Shown one piece after another: positions 25,345 through 32,335 of a stretch of DNA of 40,828 nucleotides; position 1 is the stretch's first letter, and every line of letters starts with the position of its first letter. The position numbers and the translations under genes were made by a program. The notes beneath the pieces were generated by a model that had not been told where the DNA came from, ran no database searches, and worked only from the letters and a program-made list of their open reading frames with translations. This DNA is from Reyranella sp. (lineage in GTDB: Bacteria > Pseudomonadota > Alphaproteobacteria > Reyranellales > Reyranellaceae). Location of the stretch: assembly GCA_022844015.1 (NCBI GenBank), contig JALHMO010000049.1, forward strand, positions 1 through 40,828, in the 5' to 3' direction.

Positions 25345-26577
25345 ATGCAAAGCGCGGGAACCAGCGACACGTCGAGGCGTAGCGTGCTGATGGGCGTGGG
25401 GATCGCGACTGTCGGGGCCGCGCTGCCGCCGGCCGGCGCCGCGCTCGCGCAGGGCACGCAGGCCGCCAAAGGCCCCAAGCTGCTCGAGATGGAGGGCAAG
25501 GCCAGGCTCGCCGTGCTGGGCGACCGGCCGCTGGTCGCCGAGACCCAGGCCGAGCTGATGGACGACGACGTCACGCCGACCGACAAGCTGTTCGTGCGCA
25601 ACAACGGCCAGGTGCCGGAGCTCACCAGCGATCCCAAGGCGTGGAAAATCAAGGTCGATGGCGAGGTCAACACGCCGATCGAGATCGCGCTCGGCGAGCT
25701 GATGAGCCGGTTCCCCAACGTCACCTACCAGCTGATGCTGGAGTGCGGCGGCAACGGCCGCTCCTTCTTCACGCCCGAGGCGCGAGGCAACCAGTGGACC
25801 AACGGCGGCGCAGGCTGCCCGCAATGGACCGGCGTGCGCCTGGCCGACGTCCTGAAGGCGGCCGGCCTCAAATCCTCGGCGGTCTATACCGGGCACTACG
25901 GCACCGACCCGACGCTCGCCGGCGAGACGAGCAAGCCCACCCTCTCGCGCGGCATGCCGATCGCCAAGGCGATGGAGGAGCACACGCTGATCGCCTTCAG
26001 GATCAACGGCAAGGACCTGCCGCTGATCCACGGCGCGCCGGTGCGCCTGGTCGTCCCCGGCTGGGCCGGATCGCTCTCCACGAAGTGGCTGTCGCGCATC
26101 TGGGTACGCGACAAGGAGCATGACGGCCCGGGCATGGGCGGCTTCTCCTATCGCACGCCCAGGAAGCCGATCGTGCCGGGCAGCAAGGGCGACGAGAAGG
26201 ACATGGCGATCCTGGAATCGATGCCGGTGCGCTCGGTCATCACCTTCCCGGCCGACGGCACCCGGCTCGCCGCCGGCACGCGCAAGCTCGACCTGCGCGG
26301 CCATGCCTGGGCGGGCGACTGGGACATCAAGACGGTCGACGTCTCGATCGACTACGGCGTCACCTGGAAGAGCACCAAGGTCAATCCGCCGGCCAACAAG
26401 TTCGCCTGGCAGCGCTTCGCCGGCTCGGTCGACCTGCCGAGTTCCGGCTACTACGAGGTGTGGGCCAAGGCGACCGACAGCAACGGCGTGACCCAGCCCT
26501 TCGCCGCCGCCAACTGGAACCCGCAGGGCTACGGCGCCAATCCGCTCAATCGCATCCGAATCCTCGTCGAGTCTTGA
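25345..26577 (+). CDS. Sulfite dehydrogenase molybdopterin subunit (SorA/SoxC-like)
   Basis: A 410-aa periplasmic molybdoenzyme of the sulfite oxidase family. The N-terminus (SRRSVLMGVGIATVGAALPP) has a twin-arginine signal, fitting export of a folded Mo-cofactor protein. The Mo-ligating Cys134 lies in MLECGGNGRSFF. The C-terminal Mo-Co dimerisation domain starts near FPADGTRLAAG (about 300) and contains WAGDWDIKTVDVSIDYG. A strong AAAGGGAGG site precedes ATG 25345. The gene overlaps a cytochrome c gene by 4 nt, which supports sulfite dehydrogenase (SorAB or SoxCD-like) rather than protein-methionine-sulfoxide reductase. It would oxidise sulfite to sulfate. Confidence 0.88.
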   Translation: MQSAGTSDTSRRSVLMGVGIATVGAALPPAGAALAQGTQAAKGPKLLEMEGKARLAVLGDRPLVAETQAELMDDDVTPTDKLFVRNNGQVPELTSDPKAWKIKVDGEVNTPIEIALGELMSRFPNVTYQLMLECGGNGRSFFTPEARGNQWTNGGAGCPQWTGVRLADVLKAAGLKSSAVYTGHYGTDPTLAGETSKPTLSRGMPIAKAMEEHTLIAFRINGKDLPLIHGAPVRLVVPGWAGSLSTKWLSRIWVRDKEHDGPGMGGFSYRTPRKPIVPGSKGDEKDMAILESMPVRSVITFPADGTRLAAGTRKLDLRGHAWAGDWDIKTVDVSIDYGVTWKSTKVNPPANKFAWQRFAGSVDLPSSGYYEVWAKATDSNGVTQPFAAANWNPQGYGANPLNRIRILVES

Positions 26578-27020
26578 GCCAGCTCACGGTCACGCCGGTC
26601 GTCGTCATCACCCTGACGGCGACCTTCCTGTTGCTGGCGCTCGACCGTTCGGGCGAGCTGGGCCGCCGGCAGCCGCCGTACGCGCCGCCGGCCAGGCCGG
26701 CAGCGATGGCGCCTGCACCCGCCGTGGTCGACAGCGAGAAGGGCAAGCCGCCGCCGCACAACGACACGCTGGAGGATCTCCCCGAGGGCAAAGGCCGGGA
26801 GGTCACATTCTATGCCTGCACGGCCTGCCATGGCGTGGCGCTGATCAAGGCGCAGGGCCTGACCCGCGATCTCTGGGATTCGACCTTCGACCTGATGCTG
26901 GAGAAGCACCGCATGCCACCGGTCGAGGCGGCCGAGCGCGCGGAGATCCTCGACTATCTGAGCGAGCAGTTCCCGCCGCGCCGGCGTGGCCGCGGCGGCG
27001 ACAATCCGTTCCTCAAGTAA
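26574..27020 (+). CDS. Monohaem cytochrome c subunit of sulfite dehydrogenase (SorB-like)
   Basis: A 148-aa membrane-anchored or exported c-type cytochrome. Residues 1-24 form a hydrophobic signal/anchor, followed by a Pro/Ala-rich linker. One haem site, CTACH (82-86), and a likely distal Met114 (KHRMPPV) are seen. It starts at TTG 26574, whose TTGA overlaps the sulfite dehydrogenase stop, so the two are translationally coupled. The role is to take electrons from the molybdenum subunit to the respiratory chain. Confidence 0.82.
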   Translation: MSQLTVTPVVVITLTATFLLLALDRSGELGRRQPPYAPPARPAAMAPAPAVVDSEKGKPPPHNDTLEDLPEGKGREVTFYACTACHGVALIKAQGLTRDLWDSTFDLMLEKHRMPPVEAAERAEILDYLSEQFPPRRRGRGGDNPFLK

Positions 27021-27030
27021 TGGCATTTCG

Positions 27031-27339
27031 TCAGATCGATTTCGCCCACTTCTCCGACCAGAGGTGCAGGGGCAGGAAGAGCTGCAGCAGCTCCCTGCCG
27101 AGAGGCGTGAGACGATAGCCGGTCGCCTCGTCGAGCTCGACGAGCTTTGCCTCCCGCAGCTCGGCGAGCCGCGTGTTGACGATGGTCGGGCTGGCACCGA
27201 TCAGGTCCTGCAGCTCGCGAAAGCGCCGCGACCCCTCGCGCAGCTCCCACACGATGCGCAGGGTCCAGCGCCGGCCCAGCAGATCGAGCAGCACCATGAT
27301 CGGCCGGCCGGTCCGCGAGCCGCGAACGCGCTTCACCAT
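27031..27339 (-). CDS. HxlR-family winged-helix regulator
   Basis: A 102-aa DNA-binding protein. The HxlR core is plain: LLDLLGRRWTLRIVWELREGSRRFRELQ (about 17-44), GASPTIVNTRLAELREAKLVE (about 48-68) and the wing GYRLTPLGRELL. The family's conserved N-terminal cysteine is absent after ATG 27339, so a Cys-based redox switch is unlikely. GGAG lies 8-9 nt upstream of that ATG; the open frame extends further to 27411 but runs through the operators. It is divergent from the AhpD/CMD gene it probably controls. Confidence 0.85.
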   Translation of the reverse strand: MVKRVRGSRTGRPIMVLLDLLGRRWTLRIVWELREGSRRFRELQDLIGASPTIVNTRLAELREAKLVELDEATGYRLTPLGRELLQLFLPLHLWSEKWAKSI

Positions 27340-27355
27340 CCATTTCACTCCATCA

Positions 27356-27404
27356 CTACAATTTGTGTAGCGTCGATCGATCCCATACGCTACTGAAATT
27401 GTAG
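27356..27404. promoter_or_regulatory. Paired palindromic operators between HxlR and CMD-family genes
   Basis: Two 15-bp palindromes of the form CTAC-N7-GTAG occur: CTACAATTTGTGTAG (27356-27370) and CTACTGAAATTGTAG (27390-27404). Their centres are 34 bp apart, and they also form one larger inverted repeat around 'tcgatcgatcc'. Their place between a divergent HxlR regulator and its neighbour, just in front of both starts, makes them strong candidates for HxlR dimer sites that repress both genes. Confidence 0.7.
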
Positions 27405-27425
27405 CATACACTCAGGAACCCGACC

Positions 27426-28052
27426 ATGGCCCGCATCGCCCCCGCCGAACCGCCGTATGAACCGTCGATCGCCGCCGAGCTGGCGCGCATCATGCCGACC
27501 GGCGTGCCGCCACTGGTGCTCTTCCGCACGCTGGCGAGAAGCCCGCGCGTGTTCGGCAAGATGTTCGCCGGCGGCCTGCTCGACAAAGGCCCGCTCAGCC
27601 TGCGCCAGCGCGAGATCGTGATCCATCGCACGACGGCCCGGCTCGGCTGTGAATACGAATGGGGTGTGCATGTCGCCTTCTTCGCCGAGAGGGTCGGCCT
27701 CACACCCGACCATGTCGCGGCGACGGTGGACGGACCGAGCGACGCCGTCTGCTGGGCGCCAGACGAGCAGGCGCTGCTTGCCGCGGTCGACGATCTGATC
27801 GAGCAGCGCGCAATCTCGGCGGCCTCATGGAGCATGCTCAAGGCACACTTCGACGACGCCCAGCTCCTCGAGGCAATCGCGCTGATCGGCTACTACCATA
27901 CGATCAGCTTCCTGTGTGTCGGGCTGGCGTTGCCGCTGGAGAGCTACGCCGCGCGGTTTCCGGTGGACCAGACAGGAGAGGAGAAAGGTCCCTCGGCCCA
28001 AGGCTCCTCAAGTCAACTCGCAAAGGGACCTCACCCTGAGGAGGCCGCATAG
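27426..28052 (+). CDS. AhpD/carboxymuconolactone decarboxylase-family protein
   Basis: A 208-aa protein of the all-helical AhpD/CMD fold. LSLRQREIVIHRTTARLGCEYEWGVHVAFF (about 58-87) contains the CEYEWGxH active-site variant common in uncharacterised members with one Cys and a His seven residues later. ALIGYYHTISFLCVGLALPLE (about 159-179) is the matching C-terminal helix. The last ~25 residues (GEEKGPSAQGSSSQLAKGPHPEEAA) are not family sequence: they are translated from the start of a palindromic repeat, and the TAG stop lies in the repeat. Divergent expression with an HxlR regulator suggests inducible detoxification or catabolism; the substrate is unknown. Confidence 0.82.
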   Translation: MARIAPAEPPYEPSIAAELARIMPTGVPPLVLFRTLARSPRVFGKMFAGGLLDKGPLSLRQREIVIHRTTARLGCEYEWGVHVAFFAERVGLTPDHVAATVDGPSDAVCWAPDEQALLAAVDDLIEQRAISAASWSMLKAHFDDAQLLEAIALIGYYHTISFLCVGLALPLESYAARFPVDQTGEEKGPSAQGSSSQLAKGPHPEEAA

Positions 28053-28163
28053 CGGCCGTCTCGAAGGGTGGCAACACGGAAGGTTGTGCAAAGCGCCTTG
28101 CTTCACGATCCCCTGGGCAGCCATCCTTCGAGACGGCCGCTATGCGGCCTCCTCAGGATGAGG
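28029..28163. repeat. Palindromic repeat fused to the CMD-family gene end
   Basis: An imperfect palindrome: left arm 'cctcaccctgaggaggccgc', AGCGGCCGTCTCGAAGGGTGG; right arm 'ccatccttcgagacggccgct', 'gcggcctcctcaggatgagg', each given in parts. It is the same family as 99-233 and 17408-17518. The first 24 bases encode the C-terminus and stop of the upstream gene. Confidence 0.85.
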
Positions 28164-28221
28164 TCCCTGCTCGCCACGCTTTCAATGTCAGCGGAATGGC
28201 CCGAGGTCTCCTACAGCCCTG

Positions 28222-29100
28222 CTAATTCGGCCGCCGGTTCGCCTGGACCAGCCGGTAGACACCCTCGATGTTGAGCTGGCCCATCTGCTCGTAACCACCC
28301 CAGTCCTTGTACCTGGAAAGATCGACGCTCTTCTTGGTTTCCTCGAGCGACTTGCCGGCGCGTGCCGCGGCGAGCACCTGGCCCCGCAGATCCTCCAGGT
28401 AGTTGCGGAAGGCCGTCACGTTGGCCTTGTTGCCGAGCGCACCGTGACCAGGCGCCAGGATGTCGAATTCCATGCCCTCGACCTTGCGCAGCGACTCGAT
28501 CCACTCGTCGAGATAGGCGTCGGGGAAATCGCGGAACGCCATCGCGTTCACCGGAATGAAATCGACGGCGAACACGATCTTCTCCCTGGGAAAGCGCATC
28601 ACCAGCGAGTTGTTGGAGTGATTGCGCCCGACCCAGCTCAGCTCCAGCACCGTGCCGCCGAGCTGGATCGTGGCCTGATCGGTAAAGGTCACCTGCGGCA
28701 CTGCGGTCGGCCGCTTCTCGCCGATGATCGCCTCCTTGGCATTGGCATGCGCCACCACCGTCGCGCTGTCGGCCCACACCTCGCCGCCCGCGATGTGATC
28801 GGCGTGGTCGTGGCTGTAGACCACGAACTTGATCGGCTTGTCGGGCCAGCGCTTCTTCAGCTCGTCCTTGAGCCAGGTCGCCGCCGCGGCATTGATCGGA
28901 TCGGTGGCAATGATGCCGGCCGGCGTCACGGCGAACACCGAGTAATGGAAGTTGTTGCGGAAGCGATAGACCTCGCCCGCGATCTTGGTGATCTCGCGCA
29001 CCGGGTTCTGGGCCGACGGCGTCACCGGAGCCTGGGCCTGGGCCGCGCCAGGCAACGCCAGGGCCAACGCGGCGATGGCGATCCACACAATCAGTCTCAT
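28222..29100 (-). CDS. Exported MBL-fold metallo-hydrolase
   Basis: A 292-aa metallo-beta-lactamase-fold hydrolase with a Sec signal peptide (about 1-22, ending AQAQA), so it is probably periplasmic. The metal-binding motif is SHDHADHI (about 95-102). Further ligands are GRNHSNN, with His in place, VFAVDFIP (Asp) and APGHG (His). It resembles the broad subclass B-like MBL group that includes quinoprotein-relay SoxH-type and other uncharacterised hydrolases. GGGGGAGAC lies upstream of ATG 29100. The substrate is not identifiable. Confidence 0.88.
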   Translation of the reverse strand: MRLIVWIAIAALALALPGAAQAQAPVTPSAQNPVREITKIAGEVYRFRNNFHYSVFAVTPAGIIATDPINAAAATWLKDELKKRWPDKPIKFVVYSHDHADHIAGGEVWADSATVVAHANAKEAIIGEKRPTAVPQVTFTDQATIQLGGTVLELSWVGRNHSNNSLVMRFPREKIVFAVDFIPVNAMAFRDFPDAYLDEWIESLRKVEGMEFDILAPGHGALGNKANVTAFRNYLEDLRGQVLAAARAGKSLEETKKSVDLSRYKDWGGYEQMGQLNIEGVYRLVQANRRPN

Positions 29101-29156
29101 GGAAGTCTCCCCCTGCGAACTGCTGGAAGCCTGACGGCGGTCGCGAGCGGGTGCGA

Positions 29157-29291
29157 CTAACTTTTTCGTGTGGTTGGCGCCGTGAGTCGCTCGGGAGCGA
29201 ACGGCGCGCGCAAGGAGTCGCAGTAGCCCGGCATCACGTCCTCGGCCACCATGCGGCCGATGCTGGGGCGAAGATCGGTATGGGCCGGCAT
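29157..29291 (-). CDS. Possible small ORF coupled to benE
   Basis: A 44-codon frame (MPAHTDLRPSIGRMVAEDVM..., ending TTRKS) starts at an ATG that overlaps the benE stop by one base (TGATG), the coupling seen elsewhere in this window. The first ~33 codons have strongly G/C-rich third positions like the neighbours; the last few do not. I recognise no family. It could be a genuine small protein, or the residue of a longer gene. It fills an otherwise empty 190-bp gap. Confidence 0.4.
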   Translation of the reverse strand: MPAHTDLRPSIGRMVAEDVMPGYCDSLRAPFAPERLTAPTTRKS

Positions 29292-30454
29292 CAGCGGCCC
29301 GGGCGCTCGAGCAGCCGGTCGAGGGCGACCACGATCAGGCCGAAGCACAGCCCCCAGAAGGCCGAGCCGACGCCGAGCAGCGTCACGCCGGACGCGGTGA
29401 CGGCGAGCGTGCCGGCGGCGGCGAAGCGATCGCGATCGCTGGCGAGTGCCGTGCCCATCGCGCCCGCCATCGACCCCAGCAGCGCAGTGCCGGCGACGGT
29501 GGCCAGCAGCGCCGGTGGCAGGGCGGCGAACAGCCCGACCAGCGAGGCGCCGAACAGGCCGATGAGCGCCCACCACAAGGCGTAGAGGGGCCCCGTCTTC
29601 CAGCGCTGCGCCGGATCCGGGTGGGCGTCGGGCCCGGTGCACAGCGCCGCGGAAATGGCCGCCAGGTTGGAGGTGTGCGCGCCGACGAACGCCGTCGCGA
29701 GCGACAGCCCGCCGGTGACGGCGAGCACGGGCTGGGTCGGCGGATGGTATCCAGAGGCGCGCAGAACGGCGAAGCCCGGCAGGTTCTGCGACGCCATGGT
29801 CACGAGATAGAGCGGCACGCCGAGCCCGATCAGGGTCGCGACATCCCACGCCGGCGTCAGCAACTCGAGGTTGGAGAGCGCGATGGGCGGCAACGGCTTC
29901 ACCAGGCCCAGCGACCAGGCGAGCACGGCGCCAGCGGCCAGGACGATCAGCGAGGCGAGGGTCGGCACCAGCCGGCGCGCGACCAGGAACAGGACGATCA
30001 ACGGCAGCACGAGCAGCGCGGCGCTCGGGACGTAGTCGACCATCGCCACCACCAGACGCAGCAGGATGCCGGCCAGCATGGCGGCGGCGATGCTGGACGG
30101 GATGCGCTCGATCAACCGGCCGAGCGGTCGCAGGGCGGCGGTCAGGAGGATCAGCGCTGCCGCCACCACGAAGGCGCCGACGGCGGCACGGATGCCGGGA
30201 ACGCCCGTGGTCGAGGCGATCAGGGCGGCGCCCGGCGTCGACCACGCCGTGATGATGGGCATGCGGTAGCGCAGGCTGAGGACCAGGGCGCCTGCCGCCG
30301 TCGCGAGGGCGAGCCCGGACACCCAGGAACTGGCCTCGGCCGGCGTCGCGCCGACCGCCTGCGCTGCCGCCAGGATCACCGGCAAGGTGCCGCCGACACC
30401 CGCGATCATCGCCACCAGCGACGCGCTCGCGAGCGATACCCAACCCGACCTCAC
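29291..30454 (-). CDS. benE: Benzoate/H+ symporter, BenE family
   Basis: A 387-aa inner-membrane protein with about 11-12 hydrophobic segments. BenE-family hallmarks include MPIITAWSTPGAALIAS, VPLYLVTMASQNLPGFAVLRASGY and TGGLSLATAFVGAHTSNLAAISAALC. It would import benzoate with protons, feeding the benzoate-CoA ligase and BoxBC of this window. The frame is open to 30529, but the upper part runs into a repeat terminus. GTG 30454 has a perfect GGAGG seven bases upstream and starts VRSGWVSLASASL, so it is preferred to ATG 30490. The gene is 15 kb from bclA and on the opposite strand. Confidence 0.93.
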   Translation of the reverse strand: MRSGWVSLASASLVAMIAGVGGTLPVILAAAQAVGATPAEASSWVSGLALATAAGALVLSLRYRMPIITAWSTPGAALIASTTGVPGIRAAVGAFVVAAALILLTAALRPLGRLIERIPSSIAAAMLAGILLRLVVAMVDYVPSAALLVLPLIVLFLVARRLVPTLASLIVLAAGAVLAWSLGLVKPLPPIALSNLELLTPAWDVATLIGLGVPLYLVTMASQNLPGFAVLRASGYHPPTQPVLAVTGGLSLATAFVGAHTSNLAAISAALCTGPDAHPDPAQRWKTGPLYALWWALIGLFGASLVGLFAALPPALLATVAGTALLGSMAGAMGTALASDRDRFAAAGTLAVTASGVTLLGVGSAFWGLCFGLIVVALDRLLERPGR

Positions 30455-30827
30455 GACGACGCCTCCAGTCCAGTCATTCCAATAGGGCATTCGCATACCT
30501 GAATACCCATCAAGATTTCCACATGGCAAAAAATCCCGTCATCCCGAGCGGAGCGCCCGAAGGGCAGCGCAGTCGAGGGACCTTTCTTACCGAGGCAACA
30601 GAAAGGTCCCTCCACTACGCCGCGCTACGCGCGGCTCCGGTCGGGATGACGGTGCATTTTTCTATCCGAATGCCCTCCTCATTGCCGGCAGCGCCCTACC
30701 TCAGGTGGAGCGATCTCCGTCGGCGATGGCGCTGATCGTGTCGATCACACATTCCATGAGCGCCATCGGAGTGGCGCGCTCCCAGCCATGAGCGTCCCTC
30801 GTGCGGCGCGCTCCCGGTGCCGACTTC
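30455..30827. repeat. MITE-like element (30484-30676) and short palindrome (30756-30785)
   Basis: No gene lies here. The 193-bp element starts AGGGCATTCGCATACC and ends CGAATGCCCT (10-bp perfect terminal inverted repeats). Its core (about 30538-30650) is the 'gtcatcccgagcgg' ... 'gtcgggatgac' palindrome, containing 'gagggacctttctt' / 'gaaaggtccctc'. A second small element, ATGAGCGCCATCGGAGTGGC plus 'gcgctcccag', lies at 30756-30785. It is a near copy of the inverse element at 40775-40804. Confidence 0.8.
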
Positions 30828-32069
30828 TCAGGCATCGGCGCGTTCGACCATGGCATGCAGCAGGATCTGGCAGCCGGCAGCGGCATCCTGCTGGGTAGCG
30901 TCCTCGATCTCGTTGTGGCTGATGCCGTCCTTGCACGGCACGAAGATCATGGCCGTCGGCGCGACGCGCGAGACGTAGCACGCGTCGTGGCCGGCGCCGC
31001 TCACGATGTCCATGTGCGCATAGCCGGCCTGCACCGCGCCGCGGCGCACCGATTCGACCAGCTCCTTCGCGAAGGGCGATGCCGGGAAATGCCAGATCTG
31101 CTCGATCGCGGCCTCGAGCCGGTGGCGCTTGGCGATGTCGGCGGCGGCTGCCCGCAGCTCGACGTCCATGCGGCCGAGCTCGTCGTTGTCGGGATGGCGC
31201 AGGTCGACTGTCATGAACACGCGGCCGGGAATGGTGTTGCGCGATTGCGGCTGGCTCTCGAGCACGCCCACCGTCGAGCGCCCATGCGGCCGCTCGCCGA
31301 TGCGGCGCAGGGCGACGATCAGCTCGGCCGCACCCACCAGGGCGTCGCGGCGGCCCTCCATCGGCGTGGTGCCGGCGTGGCTCTCCATGCCGGTCCAGGA
31401 AATCTCGTACCAGCGCTGGCCCTGCGCGCCGGTGACGACGCCAATCGTCTTGTCCTCGCGTTCGAGGATCGGGCCCTGCTCGATATGCGCCTCGAAGAAC
31501 GCGCCGACCTTTCGCCCGCCGACCGGTTCGCTGCCGTCGTAGCCGATCGCCTTCAGGGCGTCGCCGAAGCTCACGCCGTCGCGGTCGGTGCGCGACAGCG
31601 CATAGTCGAGCTCGAAGGCGCCACCGAACACGCCCGACGCCACCATCGCCGGCGCGAAGCGGCAGCCCTCCTCGTTGGTCCACACGGCGACCTCGATCGG
31701 CGCCTCGGTGACGTAGCCCGAGTCGTTCAGCGCACGCACGACCTCGAGGCCAGCCATCACGCCATAGGCGCCGTCGAACTTGCCGCCGGTCGGCTGGGTG
31801 TCGAGATGCGAGCCGGTCATCACCGGCGGCTTGCCCGGATCGCGGCCCTCGCGCCGGGCAAAGATGTTGCCCACCTTGTCGACCCGGATCGAGCAGCCCG
31901 CCTCCTTGGCCCAGCGCACGAACAGGTCGCGGCCCTGGCGATCGAGATCGGTGAGCGCGATGCGGCACACGCCGCCCTTGTCGGTGGCGCCGATGCGGGC
32001 CAGTTCCATCAGGCTCGCCCACAGCCGGTCGGAGTCGATGCGCAGGTTGGGTCGGTCGGCGATGGCCAT
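30828..32069 (-). CDS. M20-family N-carbamoyl-L-amino acid hydrolase / allantoate-type amidohydrolase
   Basis: A 413-aa cytoplasmic metallo-amidohydrolase of the Zn-dependent hydantoinase/carbamoylase group (HyuC, AmaB, AllC). Metal ligands are visible in GSHLDTQPTGGKFDGAYG (His88, Asp99), NEEGCRF (Glu pair), HIEQGP (His) and the C-terminal HNE of CKDGISHNEIED. The lid/dimerisation domain carries GMESHAGTTPM. ATG 32069 has GGAG 8 nt upstream; the GTG at 32078 is less likely. Members cleave N-carbamoyl amino acids, ureido acids or allantoate. No hydantoinase gene is adjacent. Allantoate would fit the HIUase-like gene upstream only loosely. Confidence 0.88.
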   Translation of the reverse strand: MAIADRPNLRIDSDRLWASLMELARIGATDKGGVCRIALTDLDRQGRDLFVRWAKEAGCSIRVDKVGNIFARREGRDPGKPPVMTGSHLDTQPTGGKFDGAYGVMAGLEVVRALNDSGYVTEAPIEVAVWTNEEGCRFAPAMVASGVFGGAFELDYALSRTDRDGVSFGDALKAIGYDGSEPVGGRKVGAFFEAHIEQGPILEREDKTIGVVTGAQGQRWYEISWTGMESHAGTTPMEGRRDALVGAAELIVALRRIGERPHGRSTVGVLESQPQSRNTIPGRVFMTVDLRHPDNDELGRMDVELRAAAADIAKRHRLEAAIEQIWHFPASPFAKELVESVRRGAVQAGYAHMDIVSGAGHDACYVSRVAPTAMIFVPCKDGISHNEIEDATQQDAAAGCQILLHAMVERADA

Positions 32070-32139
32070 CAGGTGCACTCCATTTGTCGTCGGACCGATA
32101 ACGGACCGAATTCGTTCCTGGACCCGAGGAGCCTACCAT

Positions 32140-32313
32140 GGTGCGGTCGGCAATCGCTCCTTCAGAGAGGTACACTCCAAGCCCTATCGGATCGTTTATC
32201 GCGTCTACGATCGCGCGGTCGCGATCATGCTGATCGCCGACGGCCGGCGCGATATGCGGGCGTTGCTGGCCAGACGCCTGCTGGGCGCCTGGGCGGAGGC
32301 TGGCCGAACCTGA
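32140..32313 (+). pseudogene. Decayed RelE/ParE-type toxin fragment
   Basis: The plus-strand frame here encodes GNRSFREVHSKPYRIVYRVY, then DRAVAIMLIADGRRDMRALLARRLLGA, which is the C-terminal half of a ParE/RelE toxin (RE-x-PYRIVYRV-x-IL-x-ADGRRD pattern). The N-terminal half is missing: the region upstream is occupied by the start of the M20 hydrolase on the other strand, and no credible start codon or antitoxin gene is present. It ends 23 bp before the CoA-transferase. Confidence 0.6.
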
Positions 32314-32335
32314 CGGGCGACGCTATCAGAGGGCC

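Noticed and set aside
25345..26577. Protein-methionine-sulfoxide reductase MsrP instead of sulfite dehydrogenase
   Set aside because: The protein is longer (410 aa), has the C-terminal dimerisation domain, and is coupled to a cytochrome c gene rather than a haem-membrane MsrQ gene.
28211..29086. Minus-strand frame parallel to the MBL hydrolase
   Set aside because: An out-of-frame shadow; the 28222-29100 frame has the signal peptide and SHDHADH motif.
30455..30529. BenE start at ATG 30490 or further upstream
   Set aside because: GTG 30454 has a perfect GGAGG at proper spacing, and the upstream codons run into a repeat terminus.
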